Positions 8,548-16,200 of a DNA stretch of 64,000 nucleotides are shown piece by piece. This DNA is from Pseudomonas abyssi (GTDB lineage Bacteria > Pseudomonadota > Gammaproteobacteria > Pseudomonadales > Pseudomonadaceae). Under the pieces are notes generated by a model. That model ran no database searches and was not told the DNA's origin. It saw only the letters and a list, made by a program, of their open reading frames with translations. The stretch lies in contig NZ_NTMR01000009.1 of the NCBI RefSeq assembly GCF_002307495.1, forward strand, positions 1 to 64,000, in the 5' to 3' direction. Made by a program: the position numbers and the translations under genes. Within the stretch, counting starts at the first letter, position 1, and every line of letters begins with the position of its first letter.

Positions 8548-9710
8548 CGCGCGAGAAAACCCAACAGCGCCTCAACAACGGCCGCTGGCTGCTCCTGCTC
8601 CACCCAGTGCCCTGCCCCGGCAATCAGGTCGACGCTGCGCAGGTCGGCGCACACCCGGCGCTGCATCAGCTCCAGCGCGCCGGGGCTCTGCCAGGTACCC
8701 CAGTCACTTGCACCGGCAATAAAACAAGACGGCACTGTTATCTGCCGCCCCGCAAACAGCAGCATCTCCGCCTGCGCCGCAGTTGAGCCAAGCGATCGGT
8801 AGCACTGCAGACCGCCCTGCAATCCGGTATCGGCAAAGATACCCGTATAGACTGCCAGCTCCGCTTCAGGCAGCCAGCCACAGGCAGCCACCTCAGCCGC
8901 TGACGGCATGGCAACCGCGACGGTCTCAGCCATCGTCTTGCCCTGCTCCATGATGTAGTAGGTCGGCATGCTGGCCAGATCGGCCGCACTCGCCGATGGC
9001 AGCGGCGCTGGCTGGTTGCCCGCCCAGTCCGCGCTTTTCATGTGGAAGTAGGCACGCAGAAAGTCGTGCAGCCCCTGCTCGCACGCCAGCATGTGCGCAT
9101 TGGCGTCGGGCTGACTGAAGTAACGCTGATAATGCAGGCGCGGCGGCTCAAGAGCCGCCAGATCCGCATGCAACCGCGCAATGGCCTGCGTCCCGTTCTG
9201 CCCGTCAACGCGGTAACTTGGCGGGCCCGGATAAGGCGCGCTCATCATCGCGACCGAGCGAAACGCGTCCGGGCGCGTCAGCGCACAGGTACCGGCCACC
9301 GGCGAGCCGATATCATGGCCCACTACCGCCGCCACCTGGTCATAACCCAACGTGTGCACCAGCCCCAGTGCATCGCGTACCAGGTTGAGAAAGTGGTACT
9401 GACTGATGTCGCCGTCATAGCGCGCATCACCGCCCTCGGTCATGCCGTAGCCACGTTGGTCCGGCGCCACCACGTGATAACCCGCCTCGGCCAGCGGCAA
9501 CATCACCTTGCGCCAGCTAAACGCCAGCTCCGGAAAACCGTGCAGCAATAACACACACTCACGCCCCGGCTGCTCAAAACCGGCTTCCAGAATATGGACG
9601 TTCAGACCGTTGCCATTGTCGACCTGGCGGGAGCGGATACCGGGCGGCAACTGCGCCAGCATGGCAGCGCGAGCAGCATTGCTGACCGGGCGGGCATTGA
9701 ATTCGGGCAT
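8517..9710 (-). CDS. Alpha/beta hydrolase, epoxide-hydrolase-like
   Basis: 397 residues with an alpha/beta-hydrolase fold. The oxyanion motif HGFPE (about 57-61) and the nucleophile elbow GHDIGSP (Asp in place of Ser) are typical of epoxide hydrolases and haloalkane dehalogenases. A cap region of about 100 residues follows, and the catalytic His lies in GAGHWVEQEQP. PDQRGYGMTE is the usual epoxide-hydrolase signature. The substrate is unknown. The ATG at 9710 has an AAGAGG Shine-Dalgarno. The gene is convergent and overlapping with the diguanylate cyclase. Confidence 0.88.
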   Translation of the reverse strand: MPEFNARPVSNAARAAMLAQLPPGIRSRQVDNGNGLNVHILEAGFEQPGRECVLLLHGFPELAFSWRKVMLPLAEAGYHVVAPDQRGYGMTEGGDARYDGDISQYHFLNLVRDALGLVHTLGYDQVAAVVGHDIGSPVAGTCALTRPDAFRSVAMMSAPYPGPPSYRVDGQNGTQAIARLHADLAALEPPRLHYQRYFSQPDANAHMLACEQGLHDFLRAYFHMKSADWAGNQPAPLPSASAADLASMPTYYIMEQGKTMAETVAVAMPSAAEVAACGWLPEAELAVYTGIFADTGLQGGLQCYRSLGSTAAQAEMLLFAGRQITVPSCFIAGASDWGTWQSPGALELMQRRVCADLRSVDLIAGAGHWVEQEQPAAVVEALLGFLARQAGASGEKA

Positions 9711-9843
9711 GGGGCCTCTTGTTGTTGTGACTGCCTAACAGAGCCCACAACCTATCCAGCACACCTCAAGCCGGTCAACCAATGACCGTCCCATTCAGCC
9801 TGCCGAATACAGCGGCATTGCCCAAAGCGATGTCGCAGATGCA

Positions 9844-9865
9844 CAAAAGCCGCCCGGAGGCGGCT
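9844..9865 (-). terminator. Intrinsic terminator of the permease remnant
   Basis: On the minus strand AGCCGCC-TCCG-GGCGGCT is followed by TTTTG, a 7-bp GC stem with a tetraloop and T run. It sits 25 bases past the stop of the permease fragment, so the terminator survived although most of the gene did not. Confidence 0.75.
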
Positions 9866-9889
9866 CTTGCAGTACCACTCGGCCCCCTA

Positions 9890-10117
9890 TCAGGCAGCCG
9901 CCAGATCAGACTCTGCTTCCGCCAGCATGGCAAACTCTTCGTCAGCCGACTTGGCAACCAGATGCTGGCGGCTGTAGCCGAAGTAGTAGGCAGCGCCAAT
10001 CACGAACAGGCCCATGGTGAAGAAAAACGCGCGCGGGTCGAAGGCGTACACACCGGTCAGCGCGACGAGCGAGAGCACCAGCGCGATACCCGAGGTCACC
10101 GCCGCCAAGCAGTATAC
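9890..10117 (-). pseudogene. C-terminal remnant of an APC-family (ethanolamine-like) permease
   Basis: An open stretch of about 75 codons begins after an in-frame TAG at 10118-10120. It encodes two membrane segments (GIALVLSLVALTGVYAF, FFFTMGLFVIGAAYYFGYS) and an acidic tail (SADEEFAMLAEAESDL). This pattern is typical of the C-terminus of ethanolamine permeases, which are about 450 residues with 12 segments; everything before the last two is missing. No ATG exists (only a TTG at 10108) and there is no obvious Shine-Dalgarno, so I read it as a deletion remnant. A short independent membrane protein cannot be excluded. The family assignment is from recalled pattern only. Confidence 0.6.
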
Positions 10118-10209
10118 CTACCCAATGCCAGAGCAGCACCCGGGCTTGGCGCATTAAGCACGGCAGCCGCTGTGGTAAAGTGGCCGCTTAATTCCACCAG
10201 GTAGCCCCC

Positions 10210-10581
10210 ATGCTTATATACATTTTCATCGCCTGCGACCGGCTGGATGAAAAGCAGGAAAAACAGCTCAAACAGAACCTGCCAGCTCTGCAAGCCGCGC
10301 TGCAAACCTACGTTGAAGAAAACGAAGCCAACCGCGCCGAGCTGATTAACGATTGCAGCAGTGATGACTGCGAAGACTGGCAGCTGGGCATCAGCCAACC
10401 GGTGAAAAAGCACACCCACCTGGCCCCCGCCGTCAACCTGTTCAACAGCCTCGCCCAGCAATACGACATCGACTGCGAAGTAGGCTCCATCGAAGACGGC
10501 GAACGCGAGCCGGTCAGCTACTTTGGCAAGCATGAAGGGAAAGGCGACGCTTTTTTGATCGCCCAGTATCTGGGGCTGTAA
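10210..10581 (+). CDS. Hypothetical protein
   Basis: 123 residues, acidic, no recognised domain, signal peptide or convincing membrane segment (the N-terminal MLIYIFIAC is a short hydrophobic strand). Contains a CSSDDCEDW motif near 49-57 and several Asp/Glu-rich turns. Preceded by CAGGTAGCCCCC, a modest Shine-Dalgarno. Codon use resembles the surrounding genes. It converges with the small membrane-protein gene downstream. Function not recognised. Confidence 0.65.
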   Translation: MLIYIFIACDRLDEKQEKQLKQNLPALQAALQTYVEENEANRAELINDCSSDDCEDWQLGISQPVKKHTHLAPAVNLFNSLAQQYDIDCEVGSIEDGEREPVSYFGKHEGKGDAFLIAQYLGL

Positions 10582-10655
10582 CGCGCAGAGACTGCCAGCT
10601 CCTGACCACGACGAATGAAGAATACGCCGGGGTCAGAAACCTGATCCGCGTTAGC

Positions 10656-10973
10656 TCACCCCTGCGAACCACCAGTCTCAGCGTCATCGGGTTTGCGGCC
10701 TCGCCGGGCCGCAGCAGCACGTTTAAACAGGCGATACGCCCCTACACCCGCAACAAGCGCGAACACCCCAAACGACAGCCCCAACACCCCATACACATAC
10801 TCACTACCCGCGTGGTGAACCGTCACCCCGTCAAAGTAGCGACCCGCCTCGTTGTACGGCATACGCGCCTTGGTGAATGCGTATGCACAGAGCAGCACTG
10901 CCGAAATACCGAAGAGCAGTGCGAGCACGCCTGAGGCGGTGGCGAGGATGTTGAGTTTGGTGGTGGTTTTCAT
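10656..10973 (-). CDS. Small two-helix membrane protein
   Basis: 105 residues with two predicted transmembrane helices (about 9-33, LATASGVLALLFGISAVLLC, and about 60-82, YGVLGLSFGVFALVAGVGAY). These flank a polar loop and precede a basic tail (RAAAARRGRKPDD). By the positive-inside rule both ends are probably cytoplasmic. No family recognised. It follows the SRPBCC gene by about 80 bases that hold a decayed attC-like fold, so it could be a former cassette, but nothing clearly resembling an attC follows it. Confidence 0.65.
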   Translation of the reverse strand: MKTTTKLNILATASGVLALLFGISAVLLCAYAFTKARMPYNEAGRYFDGVTVHHAGSEYVYGVLGLSFGVFALVAGVGAYRLFKRAAAARRGRKPDDAETGGSQG

Positions 10974-10993
10974 GGGGATGAGTGACGTCGTAT

Positions 10994-11050
10994 CAGGTGG
11001 CCGGAATCAGGCAGTCCTTGCGAGCAAAAGCCAGTGACTTCAACCACTTG
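10994..11050 (-). other. Possible decayed attC-like site after the SRPBCC gene
   Basis: Directly after the SRPBCC stop codon the minus strand reads CAAGTGG (11050-11044), later CCACCTG (11000-10994), pairing with one mismatch. An inner stem AGTC/GACT and CTTTTGC-TC-GCAAGG lies between them. The nested-stem architecture and position fit an integron attC, but the outer core sites (GCGTAGC; no GTT on the far side) are degenerate. Offered as a weak candidate only. Confidence 0.35.
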
Positions 11051-11500
11051 CTACGCACCTTGCTCGCAGTATTGCTTAAGGCCATTAAGCCTGGCCTTAA
11101 CCACCCGCTTGAAATAAAGGCTAGCTACATATTCCGAGATTACGGGGATTGCCCATTTTTTGGTTTTGATGACGTAGCGAAATTTCGCTTTTGTAGTGCC
11201 ACAGCTGAGGGGCTTGAATACCCAGCTGCCAGCAAAGCTCTTTATAAAGGCAGGGCCTTTGGTCATGACGATGGCTGCCGTGGTAGGCGGGGCAACCTGA
11301 ACAAACTCGACCTCCATGGTTAAGCCGGACTTTGCGACTACAAGTGTCCTAACCCCAATGCCTACCTCGGTTGCACAACCCAGGAGCTCGATCCTTTCCG
11401 GAAACGGGTCCCACTGATACCTCACGGAATAGTCTTGAGACGCGGCGTACACGACCGGATGAGGCGCGTTGACAGTCAGCTCATACTCGATTAAGGCCAT
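11051..11500 (-). CDS. SRPBCC-family (polyketide cyclase-like) protein
   Basis: 149 residues resembling START/SRPBCC lipid- or ligand-binding folds: ALIEYELTVNAPHPVVYAASQDYSVRYQWDPFPERIELL at the start, beta strands in the middle and a C-terminal amphipathic helix (YFKRVVKARLNGLKQYCEQG). Ligand unknown. The ATG at 11500 has a GAGG Shine-Dalgarno and begins only six bases after the end of an attC-like site. That compact layout is typical of the next gene in an integron cassette array. Confidence 0.72.
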   Translation of the reverse strand: MALIEYELTVNAPHPVVYAASQDYSVRYQWDPFPERIELLGCATEVGIGVRTLVVAKSGLTMEVEFVQVAPPTTAAIVMTKGPAFIKSFAGSWVFKPLSCGTTKAKFRYVIKTKKWAIPVISEYVASLYFKRVVKARLNGLKQYCEQGA

Positions 11501-11506
11501 TTACGT

Positions 11507-11578
11507 GCCTCACGCCCGCATTTGCGGCTGGTTTGGAGCGCAGCGGAAAAACAGTCCGGCAACATGCGCTTGTTAGGC
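11507..11578 (-). other. attC-like integron recombination site (72 bp)
   Basis: On the minus strand the element starts with GCCTAAC (11578-11572), which contains the TAA stop of the RloC-like gene, and ends with GTGAGGC (11513-11507). These outer boxes are inverted repeats with one mismatch. Inside, AAGCGCATGTTGC pairs imperfectly with the segment complementary to GCCCGCATTTGC. A central arm pairs GTTTTTCCGC with the GGAGCGCAGC side. This R''-L''-L'-R' hairpin is the hallmark of attC. The GTT needed for cleavage in R' reads GTG, so activity may be reduced. Confidence 0.65.
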
Positions 11579-13987
11579 ATTTTCTACCCCAATACTTTGA
11601 AGTAGCGCCGAATACTGGTCTGGATCTTTTTCTTCAATTTTTCGCAATATAAAACTTGCCGTTGTCTTCATCTCAGGCACATCAATAGGCAAAATACTTC
11701 TCTCAAACACACCCGCTAAATGGGAAAACTCATTGTTGATGCGATCCGTTAGTGACGATGCCAATGCATCATCTCCGAAAAAACGCGCCAGCTTGTCATC
11801 ATTTTCTACGGCATTGGGGTATTTGTAGTACAAGAATGCTTCAAGAAACTTGCGGGCATTGTTTCCAAAGTTGTAGTAGCAATCATGATTTTCATCACAC
11901 TCGATCTGGGCATGAGCGCATTTATAAATTTGATGAAACAGAAAGTTGAACTCCGTAACGTAGTCTTTCAGGTATCGAGGCATCAATGTAATGTCACTGA
12001 CTTGATCCGTTCGGTTAATGATAAAGTATTGGGACTTCTTTTTGTTCAAAGCGCCGGGTAGCCGCTTCAGATACTTCAAAAAATCCAAATTGTGAGTCGA
12101 AATAAATAGCTGCTTAAAACGGTCACGCGCCTTGATCTCACCGTCATCTTCATATTTCTCTGGCGTTACAATCTCAGCATTAATAAGGCTGTAGACAAAA
12201 AAGATATGGTTTGCATCCAAGCTGGAAATGGGGTCATCGATCCAAATGATAGGCTGGTTACCTTTAGTCTCTATGTCTTCAAGCTTGGCCATGAAGTAAC
12301 AGAAAGCTATCAGGCTGCATTCACCTTCGCTGAGATGGAATGCTTTTTTGTTGTTTCGAGTTACCTCAAACCGGTATCCAGATGACGCGTCCCCCAGGTT
12401 TTCTTCAATGGCTTTTAGTGAGAGAGACTGGTGGCCGAAAAAGTTGTTCAGATAATCGTTTACCCTATCAGCTCCCTTGCTTTCATCTTTTAACTGGGCC
12501 TTCAGTTCAGCAATTTTTTCTCGTTTTTCATCAACTTTTTCTGTTGCGGTGTTTTTAGCTTCCTTCGCTTCGCCCATAGCCTCATTCAATGTTTCGATGA
12601 CCGTACACTCGTCTCCATACTTAATGTCGTTTATGAATGTATAAACCTCATGGAGTCGGAGAGCCGCACGAGCTTCAGATTGGTCAGCGCTTAGTGAAGC
12701 CGTAAGCCTATTAGATTCGTTTCTGAGCTCCTCATACGAATCCCTGACCGCATTCAAAGCATCTTCAATAAACTCAGATGTTTTAAACTCAAGAGGCGTA
12801 AAAATGTCATCTCTTCGTTTTTCGACCTGTTCTTTTATCGAGTCCAGACTCTGACTGTAAGACTCTGATAAGGTCGACAACTGCTCTGCCAATGAATCCA
12901 AGTCGGCTGTAAAGTTAGAGTAGAAATCCGAGTTTTTGATTTTCAGTAGATTAGGAACTCGGGCTCGCTCACGTTCAATTGATCCAAGCAGGGTTTCCAA
13001 TGCTTGACGAAGCTCTTCAGACTCCTGATTAAAATGCTTGTCCAATTTCTCCCATAAATCTTCAGGAAGGTCGCTGCCACAAAATGCGCACTTATCTCTT
13101 TTCTCTTGATGATGGCCCCGACCAGTCCTCACCCACGAGGCCAGAGCCGCATCGATTAGCAATTCCTGAATTGGAGCAGATGCCTGAATCTTTTTTTCAA
13201 TGAGCTCTTTAGCCTTTGAAGCGATAGCAGAGTATTGAAGATTGAAAGTTGATGATTCAGGGATTTCCGATCTGGGTTCTTCTCTAAGGAGGTCGTGAAA
13301 CTTGCCCACCTGCTCATCAGTAAGCGGAGAATAAGTGCCTTTAGTAACAGTCGAGATGTCTGTCTTTATTTTAGAAACATTGTAGTTGGCATCACCAAAC
13401 CTTTTATTGTGCTTGATTCCAGTGTCTGCCTTATTGGCTTTTTCACGTAACTTCCCCTCCAATTCTGACGACTTGTCATCATGGTCTTTTTGGACTCCTT
13501 TTAATTTTTCTTCAGCCCCAAGGAGTTCTCCCAGCAGTCCAGACTTGTCCTCTTCGCTCCCAAGTTCGGCTTCATGCTTCTCGATTTCTTCCTCAAGCTT
13601 TGTGTTGTCTTCCCCCAAGATGGCAAATGAATTGATCGTCTGCTCGTCATCAACAATGAACCGAAGGTTGTCTCGGACAAAGTCCTCATTGAAAACCCGA
13701 ACGATTCGACCATGATTACTTAATGACCTCTGCGTGGCAGTGCTGCCGCCATCAAATGACAATTGAAACTCAGGTGAACTATATTTGTCTGATATCGTGC
13801 CAGTTTCAAGAGCTCTGAAGATCCGCGAGAGTGTTGTTTTGCCAGAATAGTTGCGGCCATATATGATGTTTAGCTTTTTAAATTCTGCGATGTTGTTACC
13901 AGCATCTCGCATAGATGATGACCACTGAAAATCATCATAGACCGCCATACTTTTAATTGAGTCTATTTTTTTTATATGTCCGCTCAT
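11573..13987 (-). CDS. rloC: RloC-like anticodon nuclease (ABC-type ATPase with zinc hook)
   Basis: 804 residues. Walker A GRNYSGKTT (44-52), long coiled coils (about 130-190 and 320-500) around a zinc-hook CxxC (CAFC, 300-303), ABC signature LSEGE (552-556), Walker B IIWIDDP (580-586) with D-loop SSLD, and H-loop STH (632). The C-terminal anticodon-nuclease domain keeps the Arg-Glu-His triad of PrrC/RloC: R712, E716 (RKFLE) and H756 (NEFSH). RloC excises the wobble nucleotide of tRNA and is thought to stop phage growth when DNA damage or restriction is perturbed. The gene is visibly AT-richer than its neighbours. It is bounded by integron-type boxes (GTTAGGC before, GCCTAAC containing its stop), suggesting a mobile cassette. 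ATG at 13987 has an AAGGA Shine-Dalgarno. No restriction-modification genes are linked. Confidence 0.87.
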   Translation of the reverse strand: MSGHIKKIDSIKSMAVYDDFQWSSSMRDAGNNIAEFKKLNIIYGRNYSGKTTLSRIFRALETGTISDKYSSPEFQLSFDGGSTATQRSLSNHGRIVRVFNEDFVRDNLRFIVDDEQTINSFAILGEDNTKLEEEIEKHEAELGSEEDKSGLLGELLGAEEKLKGVQKDHDDKSSELEGKLREKANKADTGIKHNKRFGDANYNVSKIKTDISTVTKGTYSPLTDEQVGKFHDLLREEPRSEIPESSTFNLQYSAIASKAKELIEKKIQASAPIQELLIDAALASWVRTGRGHHQEKRDKCAFCGSDLPEDLWEKLDKHFNQESEELRQALETLLGSIERERARVPNLLKIKNSDFYSNFTADLDSLAEQLSTLSESYSQSLDSIKEQVEKRRDDIFTPLEFKTSEFIEDALNAVRDSYEELRNESNRLTASLSADQSEARAALRLHEVYTFINDIKYGDECTVIETLNEAMGEAKEAKNTATEKVDEKREKIAELKAQLKDESKGADRVNDYLNNFFGHQSLSLKAIEENLGDASSGYRFEVTRNNKKAFHLSEGECSLIAFCYFMAKLEDIETKGNQPIIWIDDPISSLDANHIFFVYSLINAEIVTPEKYEDDGEIKARDRFKQLFISTHNLDFLKYLKRLPGALNKKKSQYFIINRTDQVSDITLMPRYLKDYVTEFNFLFHQIYKCAHAQIECDENHDCYYNFGNNARKFLEAFLYYKYPNAVENDDKLARFFGDDALASSLTDRINNEFSHLAGVFERSILPIDVPEMKTTASFILRKIEEKDPDQYSALLQSIGVENA

Positions 13988-14006
13988 GTATGTCCTTTTT
14001 GATGGT

Positions 14007-14078
14007 GCCTAACAGCTGATTGGACCGAAGGCTTCATCATTGCATATCGGTGACTTCTTCATAACAACACCTCCTTCC
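14007..14078 (-). other. attI-like site with strongly translated 17-codon leader ORF
   Basis: The minus strand carries a near-perfect Shine-Dalgarno AAGGAGGTG (14076-14068), then an ATG at 14062 opening a 17-codon ORF (MKKSPICNDEAFGPISC). Its TAG stop lies inside the box GTTAGGC (14013-14007), 20 bases before the RloC start. Class 1 integrons have the same design: ORF-11 in attI1 ends in the TAG of GTTAGGC and boosts translation of the first cassette. There is no palindrome upstream as an attC would require, so an attI-like origin is favoured. The stretch 14063-14217 holds no gene and no integrase. Confidence 0.5.
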
Positions 14079-14217
14079 ACACATCAGCATAAAAAATTAA
14101 CAATAAAAACAGACACCTACCGCCATCCCATTAACCACGCACGTAATAACGCGACTTCCTCTTTTCGTGCTTCCAATAACCCTGTAGGGCATGCCGCTCG
14201 ACATACCATCTGGGCAT

Positions 14218-15099
14218 TTAAAGCAGCTGCACATTTACGATACCTCTGCATTTTGGATAGGTGCTGCAGCCCCAGAAGCTGTTGCCGGCGTTAGTGCCTT
14301 TGCGCGCAATGCGTTTGATCATGCTGCTGTGGCATAGCGGGCAGGTTGGGTCTTTTGCTGGCTGGAGGGTTGCGGCAGTGGGTGTGCTGGATGGTGTGCT
14401 GGTGGCCCGGGTTATGGGGGCGCTTGGTTGGGCGCGGAGCATCAGGCGTTTAAGGCCGGTGCCGTCGATCAGCTGGATGTTGCGTCCCTGGGCGAAGCTT
14501 TTGGCCTCTTGGGTGAACTGGCCTGAGGTGACCACATAACCACCCGCGGCGCCCTCTGCGGCCATGGCGCCGAAGAACTCGCGTACCACTGGTACGCCGA
14601 CCTTTAGCGAGCGCCAGTGTTTGCATTGCACCAGGTACTTCTCGTTGTTCTTACGCAGGATCAGGTCTACGCCGCCGTCGGCGCCCTGGCCGCCGGTTTC
14701 GGTAATGCTGTATCCCTTGCGGCGGAAGGCTTCGCCAATGAGTTGTTCAAACTGTTGCCAGCTGAGGCCGTCGATGGCTTTGCCGGGTTGGGTGGCGGCG
14801 GTGACGCTGCCGAGCAATTGCTTGCGTTTGTAGCGCGCGATAACCGAGCCAATGGCGCCCAGGCCGCAGGCAATGGGGATGAGGTATTGGCCGAACAAGG
14901 CAAAGGTGCGCCAGAGCTGCGCGGTAAGAATGCCGCCCATATCGCCCGGCTTGAGGGCGGCAGGCGGGGTAACAGGTGCGGTGGCGATGGGGTGCAATAT
15001 CAGCCAGCTGACCAGACCAATGGCCAAGCTTGCCCACCAGGGCAGACGTGACAGTACAACGATCAGGTCTTCAAATGCAGAGGTCCGTCTGCGTGCCAT
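14218..15099 (-). CDS. Membrane-anchored Mrr-type restriction endonuclease-like protein with zinc ribbon
   Basis: 293 residues. Two N-terminal membrane segments (about 18-38 and 62-87) precede an Mrr_cat nuclease domain (about 108-220) that begins IDGLSWQQFEQLIGEAFRRKGY. It contains the PD-(D/E)xK-type core GADGGVDLIL...YLVQCKHW. A C-terminal topoisomerase-type zinc ribbon follows (CPLC...GCSTYPKC, about 258-285). Mrr-like nucleases cleave modified or foreign DNA, but membrane-tethered versions are common in proteobacteria and mostly uncharacterised. It lies just upstream of the cassette region in the same orientation. Codon use is like the host, so it is probably not part of the cassette. 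Confidence 0.85.
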   Translation of the reverse strand: MARRRTSAFEDLIVVLSRLPWWASLAIGLVSWLILHPIATAPVTPPAALKPGDMGGILTAQLWRTFALFGQYLIPIACGLGAIGSVIARYKRKQLLGSVTAATQPGKAIDGLSWQQFEQLIGEAFRRKGYSITETGGQGADGGVDLILRKNNEKYLVQCKHWRSLKVGVPVVREFFGAMAAEGAAGGYVVTSGQFTQEAKSFAQGRNIQLIDGTGLKRLMLRAQPSAPITRATSTPSSTPTAATLQPAKDPTCPLCHSSMIKRIARKGTNAGNSFWGCSTYPKCRGIVNVQLL

Positions 15100-15164
15100 C
15101 CTTTGGCTCCTTTAACTGGCTTAGTGCCATTAAAGCCCTATCCTGGTGCGTGGTAAAGCCGCTT

Positions 15165-15715
15165 TTAGTCTGCCCCGCCCTGCTCTGCCGCCTGTGTTAC
15201 CGCATGCAGCACAAAGGCCACGCGCTCCGGCACGCTGCAACAGGGCACGTCTACCACGTCATAACCCCAACGCAGGTACCAGCGTTTGAGGTTTGCGTAC
15301 ACCTGTTGGGCTTCGCTAAAGGTTTGGTCTCGCTCGCCGTCCGTTTGGTAGATGGCCTGCCATGGCGGCAGAAAGAACACGGTGCGTGTTGTAGGGGTAG
15401 GCGCTGCTTTGTTGCGCTACGGCGGCCTCGTCCATGGCGCCGGCGGCGTGCAGCATGTAGAGGGCGTCTACCACGCTGCGATCAAAGAAGCATGGCGTGT
15501 CTACAGTCTGCAATTGCTGATAGTGCTGCGTGTATGGCCTGGGCGAAGGCGGCGGGCTCGGGCCGTGGAGCAAGGCCGCTCTGCAGTCGGCTGCGGATAA
15601 TGGCGCGGGCCGACTCGGGCACCACGGGATAACCGCGCTCGGCCAACGCTGCAAGCAGCGCTGACTTGCCGCCGCCGGGGCCGCCGGAGAGCACAAAACG
15701 GTTGGTCATAGGCAT
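15165..15715 (-). pseudogene. Frameshifted P-loop ATPase (AAA_28/NadR-like)
   Basis: Three consecutive reading frames together encode one ATPase. Frame 1 (from 15715) gives MPMTNRFVLSGGPGGGKSAL with Walker A GGPGGGKS, through FAQAI. Frame 2 continues QQLQTVDTPCFFDRSVVDAL to YPYNTHR. Frame 3 gives VFFLPPWQAIYQTDGERDQ to the TAA at 15165. The breaks fall near 15540 and 15365, and each is explained by a +1 insertion or a 2-base loss. All pieces are well conserved, so the lesions are recent or are sequencing errors. The intact family is about 180 residues with unknown substrate. The start overlaps the end region of the upstream exported-protein gene. Confidence 0.8.
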
Positions 15716-15718
15716 GGG

Positions 15719-16177
15719 TTACTCCACCGCATCCAGCGCTGCGGCGGCTGCGCGGGAGCGGCTGATGGCCTGGTCCAGCTGGGCGGTGCAGTGATCGCGC
15801 GCGGTCTCCAGCGCTGTATCTTCCACCGATTGCAGCGCAGCCCGCCGCGCAGCCAGCTCCTCGGCCTGCTGGGCAAAGGCATCCACAAAGTCCGGCCCCA
15901 GCGCGGAGACATTCGTACACTCCGCGCCGCCGTTGTAGGCCACCAGCTCGGTAAGAAAGAGCTTGGGATGGGCTTGCGCTACCTGGCCCAGTGTCCCGTT
16001 GATCCACTCTGCCACGGCGCCATCCGCGCCTTCATAAAAGCGGAACAATTGCGCGGTGGCAAAGGCTTCTCCGGCCAGGGCAGGCTCGGGCGCTGCGGCC
16101 ACATCCTGCTCGGTTACCGCTGCCCAAATAGGCGTGCACAGGGCTGCGGCCAGCAGCGCCAAGGTTGGTTTGTTCAT
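15719..16177 (-). CDS. Hypothetical exported protein
   Basis: 152 residues with a signal peptide (MNKPTLALLAAALCTPIWA, cleavage after AxA) and a helical mature part containing two cysteines (AECTN, DHCTA) that could form a disulfide. The rest is Ala-rich (AQQAEELAARRAALQSVEDTALETARDH). Predicted periplasmic. No domain recognised. It is in a run of same-strand small genes (16967 down to 15165). Confidence 0.7.
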   Translation of the reverse strand: MNKPTLALLAAALCTPIWAAVTEQDVAAAPEPALAGEAFATAQLFRFYEGADGAVAEWINGTLGQVAQAHPKLFLTELVAYNGGAECTNVSALGPDFVDAFAQQAEELAARRAALQSVEDTALETARDHCTAQLDQAISRSRAAAAALDAVE

Positions 16178-16200
16178 GAACGTTGACTCCTGCGCGGCGC

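Noticed and set aside
10578-10656. Third attC after the small membrane-protein gene (GCTAACGCG ... CGCGTTAC)
   Set aside because: Boxes do not fit the RYYYAAC/GTTRRRY pattern and the stretch is the overlap of two convergent genes; more likely a chance or terminator-like dyad.
14040-14294. Short plus-strand frame as a possible integron integrase remnant
   Set aside because: No tyrosine-recombinase motifs; Ser/His/Arg-rich translation overlaps the nuclease end and the leader ORF.
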